From positions 434,001 through 498,000 of the forward strand of contig OW051473.1 in the NCBI GenBank assembly GCA_932521025.1: a stretch of DNA of 64,000 nt, given 5' to 3'. Shown piece after piece: positions 1-11,777 of this stretch; position 1 is the stretch's first letter; every line of letters starts with the position of its first letter. The translations under genes were made by a program, and so were the position numbers. The notes beneath the pieces were generated by a model. It was not told where the DNA came from. It did no database searches and saw only the letters and a list, made by a program, of their open reading frames with translations. Source of the DNA: Oscheius onirici. Lineage: Eukaryota > Nematoda > Chromadorea > Rhabditida > Rhabditidae.

Positions 1-3000
1 CGAATGCATTCCGATAGGTCAACCAACTCCAGCATACTTTTGGAGCAAAGAGGGACAACAGGTTAGTGAACTTAGAAAAGCTTCGAGCTTAACTAGATTT
101 TTGTCTAGACGATAAATTTAACAATTAGATTCAGAAAACGTTGCATCTTTTATTAGTCAGATTACTCAAAACAGTTAAAAAAAACTTAAAGCGGTTACTT
201 AAATTCTAGGGGTATCCGAAGAACCAAAGAACCTTGGACACTGCAAAGTTGTCCACCCGTTGCTGGGAACGCGTTAATTTTGTAGCAAACTACTATCAAA
301 TATCTGAGAAGGGTAGAAGCTTTGATTGGTCGATGCGGGTTTTGAACTTAAGAGACCTCCAGGTCTTGATAGAAATCAATATTGAATCTACTAAGTGAAA
401 AGTTCACGGTCCCTGTAGTTTTCCATAAAAAGAGCGTTAGTGACTGAGCTATTTTTCAGAATCTCCTGTTCCCGAACCATGTGAGTGCAGACGGACGAGT
501 CAAGGTCTCCAACGCCGGTACCCTGTCGATTAGTGGAGTGACCCATGAAGACGAAGGAGCTTACGTCTGCGCTGCTATGAATTCCGCTGGCAGTTCTCTA
601 AGCAAGGCAGCTCTCCATCTTACTGGCAAAAGTGAGTACTTTTTGGGAATTCCCATTGGATCAACCAGGTGCATCTTGAATAGGGACCAATTGAGAGAGG
701 TGTTGAGCTACAGCTGGGAAGACCTGTACTAAGCCGTGGGAGGATTATCGTGGCAGCGCCCATAGTTTACACATAATGACCAGTCCGTACCGTACGCGCG
801 GGGCGATAATTGTTCAGCACTCTCCCAGCTTGTTCTTCAACTCATTTCGTATCATCTTTTCCTCCTTCCAGAACTGGTAGCCGTTCCAATATCCTTGCCT
901 AATTAGAATCGTTAGCTCTGCATAATTAGAGGGTCATCATCCTCCCACCTTCAGAGGTATCGGTCAAATTTCTGCCGCGCGGCCGCATATGATCTGCCAC
1001 TAGAGTCGACCTTTCCTCGAGAATAATGACCATATTGTTGCCAAATGCCTGTTCATATCTGGCACATCACCCAATGTTTGTGTTTTGGCTAACAGTAAGC
1101 GATAACACAACGTTGCGAAAAGCCCTTATTCTATCCCTTCCGTCCCCATTTTTAGAGACATGCTGGATCAAACATACAAATTTTTATGACTATTCCGGTA
1201 CCTGCGTCTCGAATAATAAAGCCGGCGATCTAAAAGAAGAATTGCACGGGTGTTCAAGTTGTTCGCGAGTCGTAAGCCCGTTTTTATGAGACTTTACGAC
1301 ATAAAACCGTATGCAAGATAAACAATTTCTTGGTCACATACGGCTGCTTTTCAAAACTTGCACACACGGATTTGTAATTTGAAGCGGGTGTCATCATTAG
1401 ATCCTGCTGTTGGCTTCGTCGTCCCCCATCCTGGACGCAGCAGTATTACATATCCCCCTCTGTCCACTCTCACTCTCCGTGCTTGTCAACTTTGTAATAC
1501 TGCCCAGTGGTCGTTTTAAAAGTGCTGATACAGTTTCTGAAACTAATACAATTTGTTTTCCGAAACGGAGATTTTCATGGCCAATCGGACCAATTGAACG
1601 GTTTCGATCCCTCTTTAAGGTCATCGCCATTATCCATAGCTTTTAAGTCACGATCCCAATCCAAACGTTCCCACGCCTGTCATTAGCATTTGCCCGAGCT
1701 TTGTCTAATCATTTCAGTCTCCTATTTGGTCAGTGTAAAAAAGCGAAAATGTCCACTTGGTCATCCATCATCCACGGATGAGTTTCCGCCAACCTTGAGA
1801 GAACAATCGCGGCGTGTCTTTAATCCTTGGCCAGGGTTCTCTACCACCGCTTTGTCTCATCCAAAATTAGTACTCGAGCCGTCAACTGATTTATTGGAGG
1901 ACAGCTCATTTCGGATCTGAACACATCCTCTCTCAATTACTACGCTTGATCGACTCACAATAAATGTCCCCTTTATGTCAGCGACTTCATTAGAGATACA
2001 GGGGAGTCTTAGAGGCTAGAAACATGTTTTTTGCGATTTTTCAAAACAACTACTGAACACACGCCGGCCTGTTATTCCCGTATGTGAGCAAAAAAGGCCA
2101 ATTCGGTTAACGACACTGCAGCTGTTAAGTCTAGGCGGCTTCTGTGATATATCCAGCCTTGTAAAGGGTTTCTTCTCTCTCCCGTACTGCATTTTTGCCA
2201 GAAAAAAGTTATAGAAAAAGATTCTTTAGGCCGCTTACTTTCCCAATGTCCGGAAATTTTTGAATCTGTATGCCGTTTGTACTGCCCGGCGTCCGGGCCC
2301 CCATTAGTCATGACAGTTTTCCACTCCTCCTACACGAAAAATACTCTGTGCAAACATGTTTTCAGCTGCAAGCACGTGCTGCATACAATTTTTTGCTCAC
2401 TAGGTGAAATCGTTCTTTCCCTCTTGGGGGAATCGATTGCCGAAATTCGGCTCCTAATCCCATTATATTTTGTATACCATGCGGCGGAGATGAGTTATTG
2501 CGACTAAGGCAGGCATTTAGTAGGCTCCGGGAGTCGATGAAATATTGCCAGCGTTCTTTTTGGCAGACCACTCATAATGCTGCTCTCGGTGACAATTGGG
2601 GTCGCGCTGAATTATTGATGCGCTGCCTTTCTCTTCCTCGGAACCATGAACGGCGATCTGTCAGACCGATACCCTCTTTTAGCCAAACCTGATTGTTTCT
2701 CGTTTGCATTTCTCAATTTTGTGGCTCCGTGCGATGCGTCTTTGATCGCATTACAGCCGAAGCCAGTAGCTGAGTAATTACCCCCGTCCGGACACATGTC
2801 TTCCGAAAACCACAAGGATCCGTGTGTGTCCTCTTTGTCGCCTCTGTTTTAATAGATGGAAGCTTTGTAATTGCGCCCAGTCTTCCCTCCTCTCCCTATC
2901 AAGAGAAATATTTGTGCTTGCGATTAATGCTGCCCTGACAAGGTTGTGGACCCAGGACGAGTCATCTCTCTCCAGCCGCCGGACGACCTTTTGTACTTCC

Positions 3001-6000
3001 CTGGTTGTTTTCACTTGAATTCTCTTTGGATTTTTCCACGAAATCTCGGAGATTCAGTGACACGAACATGTCCATATTTTTATAACGCGCTATACATTCT
3101 TTTTATTGTAGTGTGCTAAAGGGTAGATTTTCTAAGATTTTTAGAATGACGACTAAATATACTTGCATAGCAATCGTAAAATATGTCGTTGCAAAATGAG
3201 CCCACACTGACCCCTTATTTAGTTACACCCGGACGCGGTTCAATTGGTATTGTTCGCATCGTTAGCTCCGTAGGGGCGCCCCCTGCATTTTCATCGCACC
3301 ATTCCTGTCTCTCATTCTTTTTTCTCGTCTCTGAGACTAAAACATTTCAGTACGCATGAGTAGTCATGGTGTTTGGTTCTTTTTTGAGCCTAACCTCAGC
3401 GCTCACTATGTGTCTCAACGGCACCAATTGCAATGAAGACCGTGAGTTTTTAAACCAGGTTGATCCAATGGGGGCGGTTTTAAATATTTTCCTATGTAAT
3501 ATAGCAAAATTTTCAGAAAATGTTGCTTTCCCGCCTCCAATCATCGAATATGGCCATCAAAACCAGACTCTTCCCATTGGGAGCTCTGCCATTATGCCCT
3601 GCCAGGCTTCTGGAAGAACGCCTCCAAGAATTTCATGGGTTTTGGATGGAAAAGCATTGGATCCACAATCAGACAACCGATACAGTCAACATTCTACTGG
3701 CAGTCTACATATAGCCGATTTGAAGTGAGTTCTAAGAAAGTATCTGTTCATTTGAGTCAAATAGGAAAAATACAGTACACGTATCAAAAAATTATGATTT
3801 GTAGTCTGTCAACAGCGAAACAACCTATTTTATAATCACAAACACTTTCCCAGAAATTTTCACGCGAGCAATACAGCCTGGACAGCGGGAGACAAGCATT
3901 GAACGCGCTCGCTCATCTGCGAAATGTATTTGTCCGGCGATCTGGACCTCAAATTCCACTGGAATAAACCTAATTTTGTGCCTAGGAAGTCTGACACCGG
4001 AGTCTATACATGCCGTGCAAGTAGCGAAGATGGTGAATCAACATGGACGGCGTCACTCATTGTTGAAGATCACAACATCAAGGAGGGATTCAGCAGGATG
4101 CCGGACAATGCCAATTTCCCGTCTGCGCCATCTCAGCCTATAATTAGTAACATCAGCGACACGGAGCTGGATATCGAATGGAGAACTCCGGACAAAAACG
4201 GTGGAAGTCCGATAACTGGCTACATTCTGCAATACTTTTGCCCCGATCTTGGACAGGTAAACATTTTGATCTTCATTTTAGAAGCTTTATTTCAGACCTG
4301 GTTCAATTTGCCCGATTACGTGTCGACCAGCAAGTACAGGGTGAAGAATCTGAAGTCAGGTTACTCGTATTCGTTTGTTGTAAGAGCCGAGAACGAGAAG
4401 GGAATTGGGCCTCCGAGTCAAGCTACCTCGTTGGCAACAACGAGCAAACGAGCAACTGAAGGTAAGCTTTTTTATTTAACTTTTTTTTTCAAACTGGCAG
4501 CAAAGAAAGGTGTCTCTGGGCGGACTCGTATACCGGCTGTTTAAGCGTTAGCAAAAGAGAAAAAGTTTATTATTGCAGATGCTTCTCTGGATGACGATAA
4601 ATATGACGAGAATGCCCTTCAACGTCTCACATCGGAGCAGCTGATCAAACTTGAGGAAGTCAAAACCATCAACTCTACAGCCGTCAGACTTTTCTGGAAA
4701 AGAAAGAAGGTCGAAGATTTGGTTGACGGCTATTACATCAAGTGGAGAGGGCCACCAAGAAGCAACATCAATCAGTGAGAAAAGCTTGCAAATTTTTTAT
4801 AAAAACTTTTTCAGATGGGTGAATGTAAGCGGAGCCAATACGGAGTCATTTTTGGTGAATGGACTGCTGCCCTTCACCAACTACGAGTTTTTCGTCATCC
4901 CATATCACAAGACACATCAAGGAGCTCCCTCAAATTCCATGGATGCTTTGACAGCTGAAGCACGTAAGTATATACTATTTTCAAGAAAGAATGTGAAAAC
5001 TTTCAGCGCCTTCCCTTCCTCCTGCTCAAGTTCATATTCGGATGTTGAATTTGACCACATTAAGAATTACCTGGAAGGCTCCTCCGGCCGATGGGATCAA
5101 CGGAATTCTGAAGGGTTTCCAGGTAAGCTAAGATAAGCGTGTTTATGAACCTATTGTTCAGGTGGTTATTCTTGGCAAAGGAACCAAATTCAACCGAAAT
5201 ATTACCACAAATGAGCGAGCAGCCAGTGTGACTTTGTTCCATCTGGTTCCCGGAATGACGTACAAGATTCGCGTTTCAGCCAGGACAAATGCTGGTATTG
5301 GAGTTGCTCACGGAACGGACATGGTCACAATGAGTAAGCAGCTAGTTTACACATTTCGATCTGCAAATGTTCAGACCAAGAAACACTAGACAAGCATATT
5401 GCCATGGCTACGGAGGGCCAATCTTCCTTTTTCTACGCTCTGGCTCAAAACAGGGTTATTTTGGTCCTAGTGCTTGTTCTGGCATGGATATTGGCAGTCG
5501 CATTCTGTGTCTTTGTCTATCTGAAATATTGCAAAAAGAAGGATGCGAAAGACAGAATGGGACCTTTCATCAAGATCAACGACGGCTCGGTCCACATGGC
5601 TCAAAACGGCGGAATGTGGGATAACAGCACGTACAATACTGGAAGAATGACTATGAATCGGTCAGCCTAATCAGCAAATTTTTGTTTTAAACTATCGTTT
5701 CAGAGGTCCACCACAGCCTTTGTATTCTATGACACCAAACCAGCGAGATTTCTCTCCGGATGACTACGTTGGGACGATGAACAGGCCCGGCTCCGAGCAC
5801 CACTATCATTATGCCCAGTTGGCCGGAGGACCGGGAAATCCTATGTGTACTTTCTATGGAAACCAGGTACCGCTCTTGTTTGTTTTTCGGCAGAAGATTG
5901 AGTTTAGTTCCAAGATGATCCTTCCCCGTATGCTACGACTACGTTGATCATGTCAAACCAGCAGCCAGCCTGGCTCAGCGATCGTTCTCTTCGAGGTCCT

Positions 6001-6763
6001 ATGGTCCCGACCAATCCAATTCCCAATGGTCCTCCTCCTCGTTTTGCTGAACAAACTCATACTGGACGGCGGTCCAGAGGAAGCAGAACATCCGATCTTC
6101 CCAATGGTAGTCAGCACTCGGATAGTCCGCCCCATACCGATGTCAGCTACGTTCAGTTCCAGTCATCGGACGGAACTGGGAGCAGTTTCAATGGGAGAGC
6201 AAAGACAGGAACCATGGGAGGACGACGAAGTCCCAAACAGACATTAATGGATTTTATCCCGCCTCCTCCGGCTAACCCACCACCTCCGGAGGGGTTTGAT
6301 GTAAGTCATTTTTATGGTTCGAAATCTTCTATTTCAGTTATATTTTCGTTTTTGATAGTAATACGATCTAAACAAGCAACTTTCAGCCCCGTCGTGGTGG
6401 ATGTCTAGTCGAAGACCCGTATGACTGCGTGACGGATGGTGTCAAGCGGCCTACAAGTAGGAACAGGACCCAAGGAATTCGTCCTCAGCGCGGAAACAAG
6501 GACGATGACAGTCAGCGCTCCTCTTTGATGCTCGACGAGGAGAATCAGTCGTCCGATGCGGATGGTGAAGGCTCTGAGGAGAGTCAACCCTCACGCCGAT
6601 CAACGGGTATGCCCAGAATGGGAATCTCTGCCAGTGCCATAGCTCAAGCTAATTGTAGGAGCAGTATTTTTTCGGGTTAAGAGTGCAACTTTCAGATGAC
6701 TCAATGAGAGGAGGTTCCCGAGCCTTCAAATCCATTCAACGAAGCAAACAAGAGCACGTCTAG
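1..6763 (+). CDS. sax-3: Roundabout/SAX-3 axon-guidance receptor, 5' end outside window
   Basis: Slit receptor of the Robo family, a single-pass plasma-membrane protein of growth cones and migrating cells. The window opens inside an Ig domain (CIPIGQPTPAYFWSKEG), continued by exon 460-631 (DEGAYVCAA) and a further Ig exon from 3517 (CQASGRTPPRISWVLDGK). After 3.9 kb come three fibronectin-III domains (ITGYILQYF; DGYYIKWRGPP; about 5010-5335), then a transmembrane helix near 5457-5525 followed by KYCKKKD. The cytoplasmic tail carries the Robo CC0-like motif DPSPYATTTL (about 5920) and a proline-rich CC2-like block LMDFIPPPPANPPPP (about 6245). It ends in an acidic, Ser-rich stretch and TAG at 6761-6763. 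The order Ig, FN3 x3, TM, CC motifs is diagnostic of Robo; nematodes have one such gene, sax-3, so the symbol rests on family knowledge. Exon junctions at 631/3517 and 3724/3987 keep frame. The upstream Ig domains and signal peptide are not in the window. Confidence 0.93.
632..3516 (+). other. Large sax-3 intron (2.9 kb) with no convincing gene
   Basis: This intron interrupts an Ig domain and is about ten times longer than its neighbours. Short open frames occur on both strands, often overlapping antiparallel (e.g. 1397-1646), but none has a recognisable domain or splice partners, so I treat them as chance. A cluster of rare palindromic hexamers and octamers lies at 979-1021. I see no transposon ends here. 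Confidence 0.6.
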
Positions 6764-7036
6764 CTTCTATTTTTGTATTTGTATAGGTGTCATTTCGCTC
6801 CCGGCTTCTTTACGGGTCTTTTACTCTTTCCACGTCAACTTTATTCAGCCCCTCTCCAGCCAAAATATCCGATATTAGTCAGATCTCATCATTTTTGGAA
6901 AAGAAGAAGCTCTCCTCTTATGTAAAATTCACCGCATTTCGTAAAACAACGAGCTTCAGAAGTCCAGCCCCCTTTACTAAGTTATGTGAGCTAAATACGG
7001 TTCTGTTGTCATATTGAACTTCCTCTCGGAAGCAGA

Positions 7037-7042
7037 AATAAA
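7037..7042 (+). terminator. Poly(A) signal of sax-3
   Basis: AATAAA lies 274 nt after the sax-3 stop codon and is the first canonical signal downstream. It implies a 3' UTR of roughly 0.3 kb. The rest of 7043-7516 shows no gene; it holds a short imperfect direct repeat of AGAGTTGATGCTC near 7243-7280. Confidence 0.6.
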
Positions 7043-7516
7043 CGATTACATGATGTTGATCGCTGTTAACCAAATGGAGACAACTTCGATGACAATTTAA
7101 CGGTGATGACATCATCTCATGCATAAAATAATACAAAGAAAAAGTAGTTCAGAAGATTAATTTTTTTTTGGCAATTTTTCTATCATACACAAAAAATAGA
7201 TAATACGTTCACAGCTGAAAAACAGTGTTAGATAAACGAACGGAGTTGATGCTCAGAGTTGGATCAGAGTTGATGCTCCATTTCAGTTGGAAGATGCAAA
7301 CAGCGTCAAAAAAAAAGTCCCAACTTGTGACTCGCTCTTCATGTTTGCTCAAAACGTCTCACACTAACCCTTTCAGAGAATTTTCAGTGCAGACTATTGG
7401 CTTTCTTGCATTGTAAGTCATTTTATGGACATCTCGACGGGCGTGCCCGTACATTGCGATAAGAATGCGTTGTAGGAGGAAGACGTCAGCCTGTTATCAC
7501 TCAACCAAAACACGAC

Positions 7517-9154
7517 ATGGCCTATGGCAACCTGATATTTAAAATTCTATTGGTTGCATGCTCTTTTCTTCTTTTATTCAATTTATACACTACACTTCCC
7601 AGTAAATCAAATTTAAACAATTGGGTGAGATTCGAAAAATATTTTTTACCAAGTTTTCCAGGATTTCTCCGAAATAGGCAGCAGATCGATTAAAAATGAA
7701 ACTATTAAGTACAAAATTGGAATAATAAACGTTTTGGAGCCAAGCAGTGCTCATTTATACAAGCGGGCAATGGGTAAGAATAAAAACTTTTCACAGAACT
7801 ACACCTATAAGTTGCGTTAAATAATTCGATTTTTAAGAAACTGTTAAATGCTATGCTTCAATTCATGGCTATGAAAATATTGTCTTGGACTCTGCCAACT
7901 TTCGGTTACAATGTCCACATAAAGATGTATGCTCCAAATGGAAAATTTTTGTAAGCCTGATTTCAGAAATTTTTCCGTCGTCACTGTATTACAGCCCTCT
8001 ATCTGCAGAAATTTGACTGGCTGCTCTTTATTGATGCTGACATTGGCGTGGCAAATCCTAAAAGGTAGTCTTTGGTACTTCGCTATGTGTTTGCGTTATC
8101 AGAACACTGTGATGACTGCCTGAGTGCGTGCAGTACGGAAGAGGATCAATAAGTTCAAAAAGGTCACGCATAAAAGAAATTGTTAATTTTTCGGGTATTA
8201 AGTTTCCGTCATAATCCAGCGTTTTTTGGAAAATGGGAAAACTATTCCAGAAAAATCGAAGAATACATTGATCCCGACTCTGATGTCACATTCTACGACC
8301 GTTTCATTAATCAGGAAATAATGGCAGGATCCATGCTGCTTAAAAACTCTTTGTGGGCTTTAAAGTTTCTTATAGGTTTATCACTTTCAGCTTGTATACA
8401 GTTATTCAAATTTAAGATTACGCCGATTCTGAAACCAAGCTACCGAAATCCTTTCACGGCACAGACAACGGATTTTTGCATCTTTTCATTGCGAAAAAAC
8501 TATTTCCTGATCGTCCGGAAGAGTACGAATATTGTGTCAAGGTCTATAACAATACAAGAAACTTTCCGGATTTATTTGTTTACGAGTCTTGCATCAGAGC
8601 ACTTCTCGGTGCATGGGAAAAATTTCCTCACGTCAGAATTTTGAGCAAGGTGGGTTAAAATTTAGTTCCTTGATCTTATCAACTTGTATCCGACAAATTT
8701 TCGATTTGAAGGGAAACGGATGGGCCAGAGACGGCAGGACTACCAATTCCTTCTGGGACCCAAACAAGGACTTTATGTTCCACGAATGGAAGCAGAGGGG
8801 AATGATTAAATATACACGAGAAAAGCCCAAGTATATAACCACTATTTTTAAAGAAAGTTCGCATCTTAGGTTGTACTTCCGGGATCCAAATCAAGACTGG
8901 TACGATCCAACAATTGGAGAATTTGATTTTGACAAGTGTGTTCCAGGGTGAGTTCAGTTTTAAGTTTATGCTTTTAGCCGGAAATTTTTGAGCACATAGA
9001 AAATGTGTCAAATCTTGTTTTCAGAAACACTACTTGGAACCATGATCCCGTCCTGATACTCAATTCGACAGTTCTTCAAAAAAGCCTGTATGATCTCAGA
9101 GAAAAGCTGCGAAAGAATTATTACTCAAACCTTGAAAAGATATTAAGCTTTTGA
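7517..9154 (+). CDS. DUF273-family glycosyltransferase, type II membrane protein
   Basis: Nematode DUF273 (nucleotide-diphospho-sugar transferase) family, expected in the Golgi lumen. The chosen ATG gives a short cytoplasmic end and a signal-anchor helix (FKILLVACSFLLLFNLY). Then come the start of the catalytic fold (KIGIINVLEPSSAHLYKRAM), the DXD-like metal/sugar-nucleotide motif in FDWLLFIDADIGVANP (about 8012-8060), the family block DVTFYDRFINQEIMAGS (about 8283-8335), FHGTDNGFLHLFIAKKLFP (about 8454-8510), and RTTNSFWDPNKDFMFHEWK (about 8738-8790). The last exon starts near 9026 and ends in KILSF and TGA. About seven short introns separate the exons. Substrate is unknown for this family; assignment rests on the ordered motifs and the DAD. 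Alternative DUF families were considered but the FYDRF...EIMAGS block is specific. Confidence 0.85.
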
Positions 9155-9382
9155 TATGTTTGTCGAGCGTTTTTGTTCTTTACTTTTGTGTGAGAACAAG
9201 TAAGTTGCCAAACAGTGGCCTGTGTGATTAGCTGTCTCCTCTGACCATGCTAAGCCGTCTACTTGCCGACGTGCCAGGCAAATAATGGTTCGAAAAGGTT
9301 GAGCGGCTTTTGGAGCTCAAAATCTACTGAAACTTGTTCTTCTGCTTGAGAAACAATTATACACAACAACAAATTCTTCATT

Positions 9383-10069
9383 TCAATGCTTCAAATCGAT
9401 CGATATTGATCCGAAGCAGGGACCGGCACCAACTTTGCATTTGGGTAATACAAAGGCCTGATACTCTTCCCATTTTCCCTTTTCGGTGATCTTGCAGTCG
9501 GATCTCACTAAAATGTAGTACTCGTAGAGTCCATCGTCTGGCCAGCCATCACCAGTATCGACTCCACTGATCCTTCCCTTTACGTGCCCACTTGAACCGC
9601 CAACAAAAACATCAATGTTGTCGTCGCGAGCGGGATCGAACTCCTTCAGTTTGATTTCGTACGTGAACCAGGCCGGGGTTCCGTCAGCATTGCGACAAGT
9701 CAGCTCATAGTCGACGGTAATCTCGTCAGCAGCCTTCACTTGAAAAGCCAGAAAGGCAACGATCTGAAAAAATCTAAGTGCTAAAAATGTGATCCTGAGG
9801 GAAACTCTTACATCGAAATTTTGAGAGGAATACGGCCATTTTTCAAACTAATAACGCTTTCGATGTTTTTGAGTCCCCGTTTGGTTTCCCGTCCGATTCA
9901 AAACGGGACAAGTTGTGTCTTGTCGAGACAAGTCAGCTTTGAAGTTAGTTGGAGCAAAGTTTGTAACTTTTTAGGGGTAAGCTGCATAACGATATGTCAT
10001 ATTGAGTGCTGAATGCTGGCAACAAAATAAAAAGAGAAAATTGAAACTCACCAGAAAGACGGCCAGCAT
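9383..10069 (-). CDS. Small secreted protein, unrecognised family
   Basis: Two exons, 10052-10069 and 9383-9763, join in frame to 132 residues. The first exon contributes only six residues (MLAVFL), completing a signal peptide (MLAVFLIVAFLAFQVKA) cleaved before ADEITVDYELT. The mature protein has four cysteines, one near the start (LTCRNADG) and three near the end (SDCKIT, PKCKVGAGPC), suggesting two disulfides. It is rich in beta-prone and acidic segments (GVDTGDGWPDDGLYEYYILV). I do not recognise it. It superficially resembles secreted nematode proteins of transthyretin-like size, but lacks that motif set. The 288-nt intron is long for so short a gene. No neighbour suggests a role. Confidence 0.75.
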
Positions 10070-11777
10070 TTGGGACGACTAAGAAGGAAGGGGCGAGACT
10101 GTTGAAAAAAGTAGCTCGTTAGTATTCAGCTCGCGTCCAGCCAGTTAAGGGCCCCGGGGACGGAAACGTTGAAAAAAGGAGAAGCGAGTCGGGTTTATGG
10201 CTGGAACTGAACATGGATGGATGGAGTTAATTTATGCAAAAGTTTTGCCAAAACTGCATTTCACCAATAACCACTTGAACACTTTTTTTCGCGACCGTAT
10301 GTGGGTTGCCGTCCGTCGCCCTCGGAATTTCCCACCTTTGCTCCGCATGTTTGCAGATTATAGATCAGCAACACAAGAGAAACACCGGCAGTGAACCAGC
10401 GTGACTCAGTTTGACAACATTTGGACTCATTTTAGTCTAGATCAAGTGGTAGACATACAAATGACCAGGCGAGATTACTCAGGATCTAGCAATTTTATCT
10501 CGGATGTTTGTTTGCTGGTGGAGGAGCACGACGACCAATTTTTGTCCAGTTACAACTTATTGGTAACCAATACGTTTTCTTGTAATTGTGATGCCGGGAT
10601 TCCGTTAAAATTCATCAGGAGTTTCTTAAATTCTGCCGAAGAACTGAATCATAAAAGTAGAACCATTTGAATACACTCGAACTTCAGTTGTTTATCGTCT
10701 CTTTAGTACATAGCTTTGCTGTTAAACTTCATTTAATATTTTACGGGTTTTGTTAGAAAAAGTCCTAATCCGTACTGAAACAACAGGAACATATAAATAT
10801 ATCAGAAATTAGCCAATAGTTCAACATCTTTTCGATTCCCCATTTAAAATTTGATTTGAACCCTGTAAACAGTGTTGGTCATCATTTTTGGCATGCTCAA
10901 GGTGATATTATAATACGGAGGCGTGCTTACTTTTAGCCGAGCTTTTGACGTAACTGTGAACCCTGTGATCGTCTGAGAAGCATCATCTGTGTGTGTACAG
11001 TGTTCTATTGAACTATATCACACCAACGGGTCAAGGAAGGTACTTGCGGGACGCATGAACCCTATTTACCGTTCCTTTTATCAACTTCTACGTAGCGGTA
11101 AAAGTCAACAGTCAAGTGGACACCCACGTAAAATGCCTTTTGGGTGAATTAAAACACTAGAAGAGGTCATGCTATGTTTTGTCCATTAAAAACTATTCAT
11201 CTACTTTGGATAAAAAAGTTTCGAGCTGGAACAGGTGTGACAATAGAATAAGCTAGCTAAATATATGACTAATTGATGAAAAATATAGAAAAGCCAACTT
11301 TTCTGTTTTATTCAGTTTTTCAGGGACAACTGAATTGCGAAACGTGAACCACGGATCGTCTTTGTAAACTGAAAATTTTGGGAAAACTGTCCTTTGCGGG
11401 AAACTGAAACCCTAGTAGTCTCCATTCACTGAGGAACGTAAGAGACGGATAAAAATAACATCAAACATGTGTCCGCAATGAAAAACCGGACAGCTTCCGG
11501 AATCTGCCCCAAGCTACTGAAATTAGCAGCACATGCGTGACTCAGACAACATACAGTGTGAAAACTGTCCAGTCCTTAGAAGTTTGTCTTGCTCCTCACA
11601 GAAATTATACCGCTTGACGCAAAATTCCATACACCGCCCCCCGCCTACCAGGCGTATAAAACCCCGGCGCTGTCGGAGCAGAGACCGCACAGGCTTCTGT
11701 ACCAACTTGTTTGCACTTTAACATTTTGTCCCGCTCTCGTGAACTTCAAGTGATTTTTACCTTTTCAGGACTACAAT
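10070..11777. other. Intergenic region between divergent genes
   Basis: Some 1.7 kb between the start of the small secreted gene (-) and the GT2 gene (+). No supported coding region. It should hold both promoters; only the TATA box near 11655 stands out. Confidence 0.5.
11655..11660 (+). promoter_or_regulatory. Putative TATA box of the GT2 gene
   Basis: TATAAA within a GC-rich context (GGCGTATAAAACCCCGGCGC), 118 nt before the ATG and on the coding strand. A TTTTCAG acceptor nine bases before the start codon could be a trans-splice or 5' UTR intron acceptor. Confidence 0.45.

Noticed and set aside
1397-1646. Antiparallel overlapping ORFs in the sax-3 intron
   Set aside because: No domain, no splice partners, length within chance for this composition.
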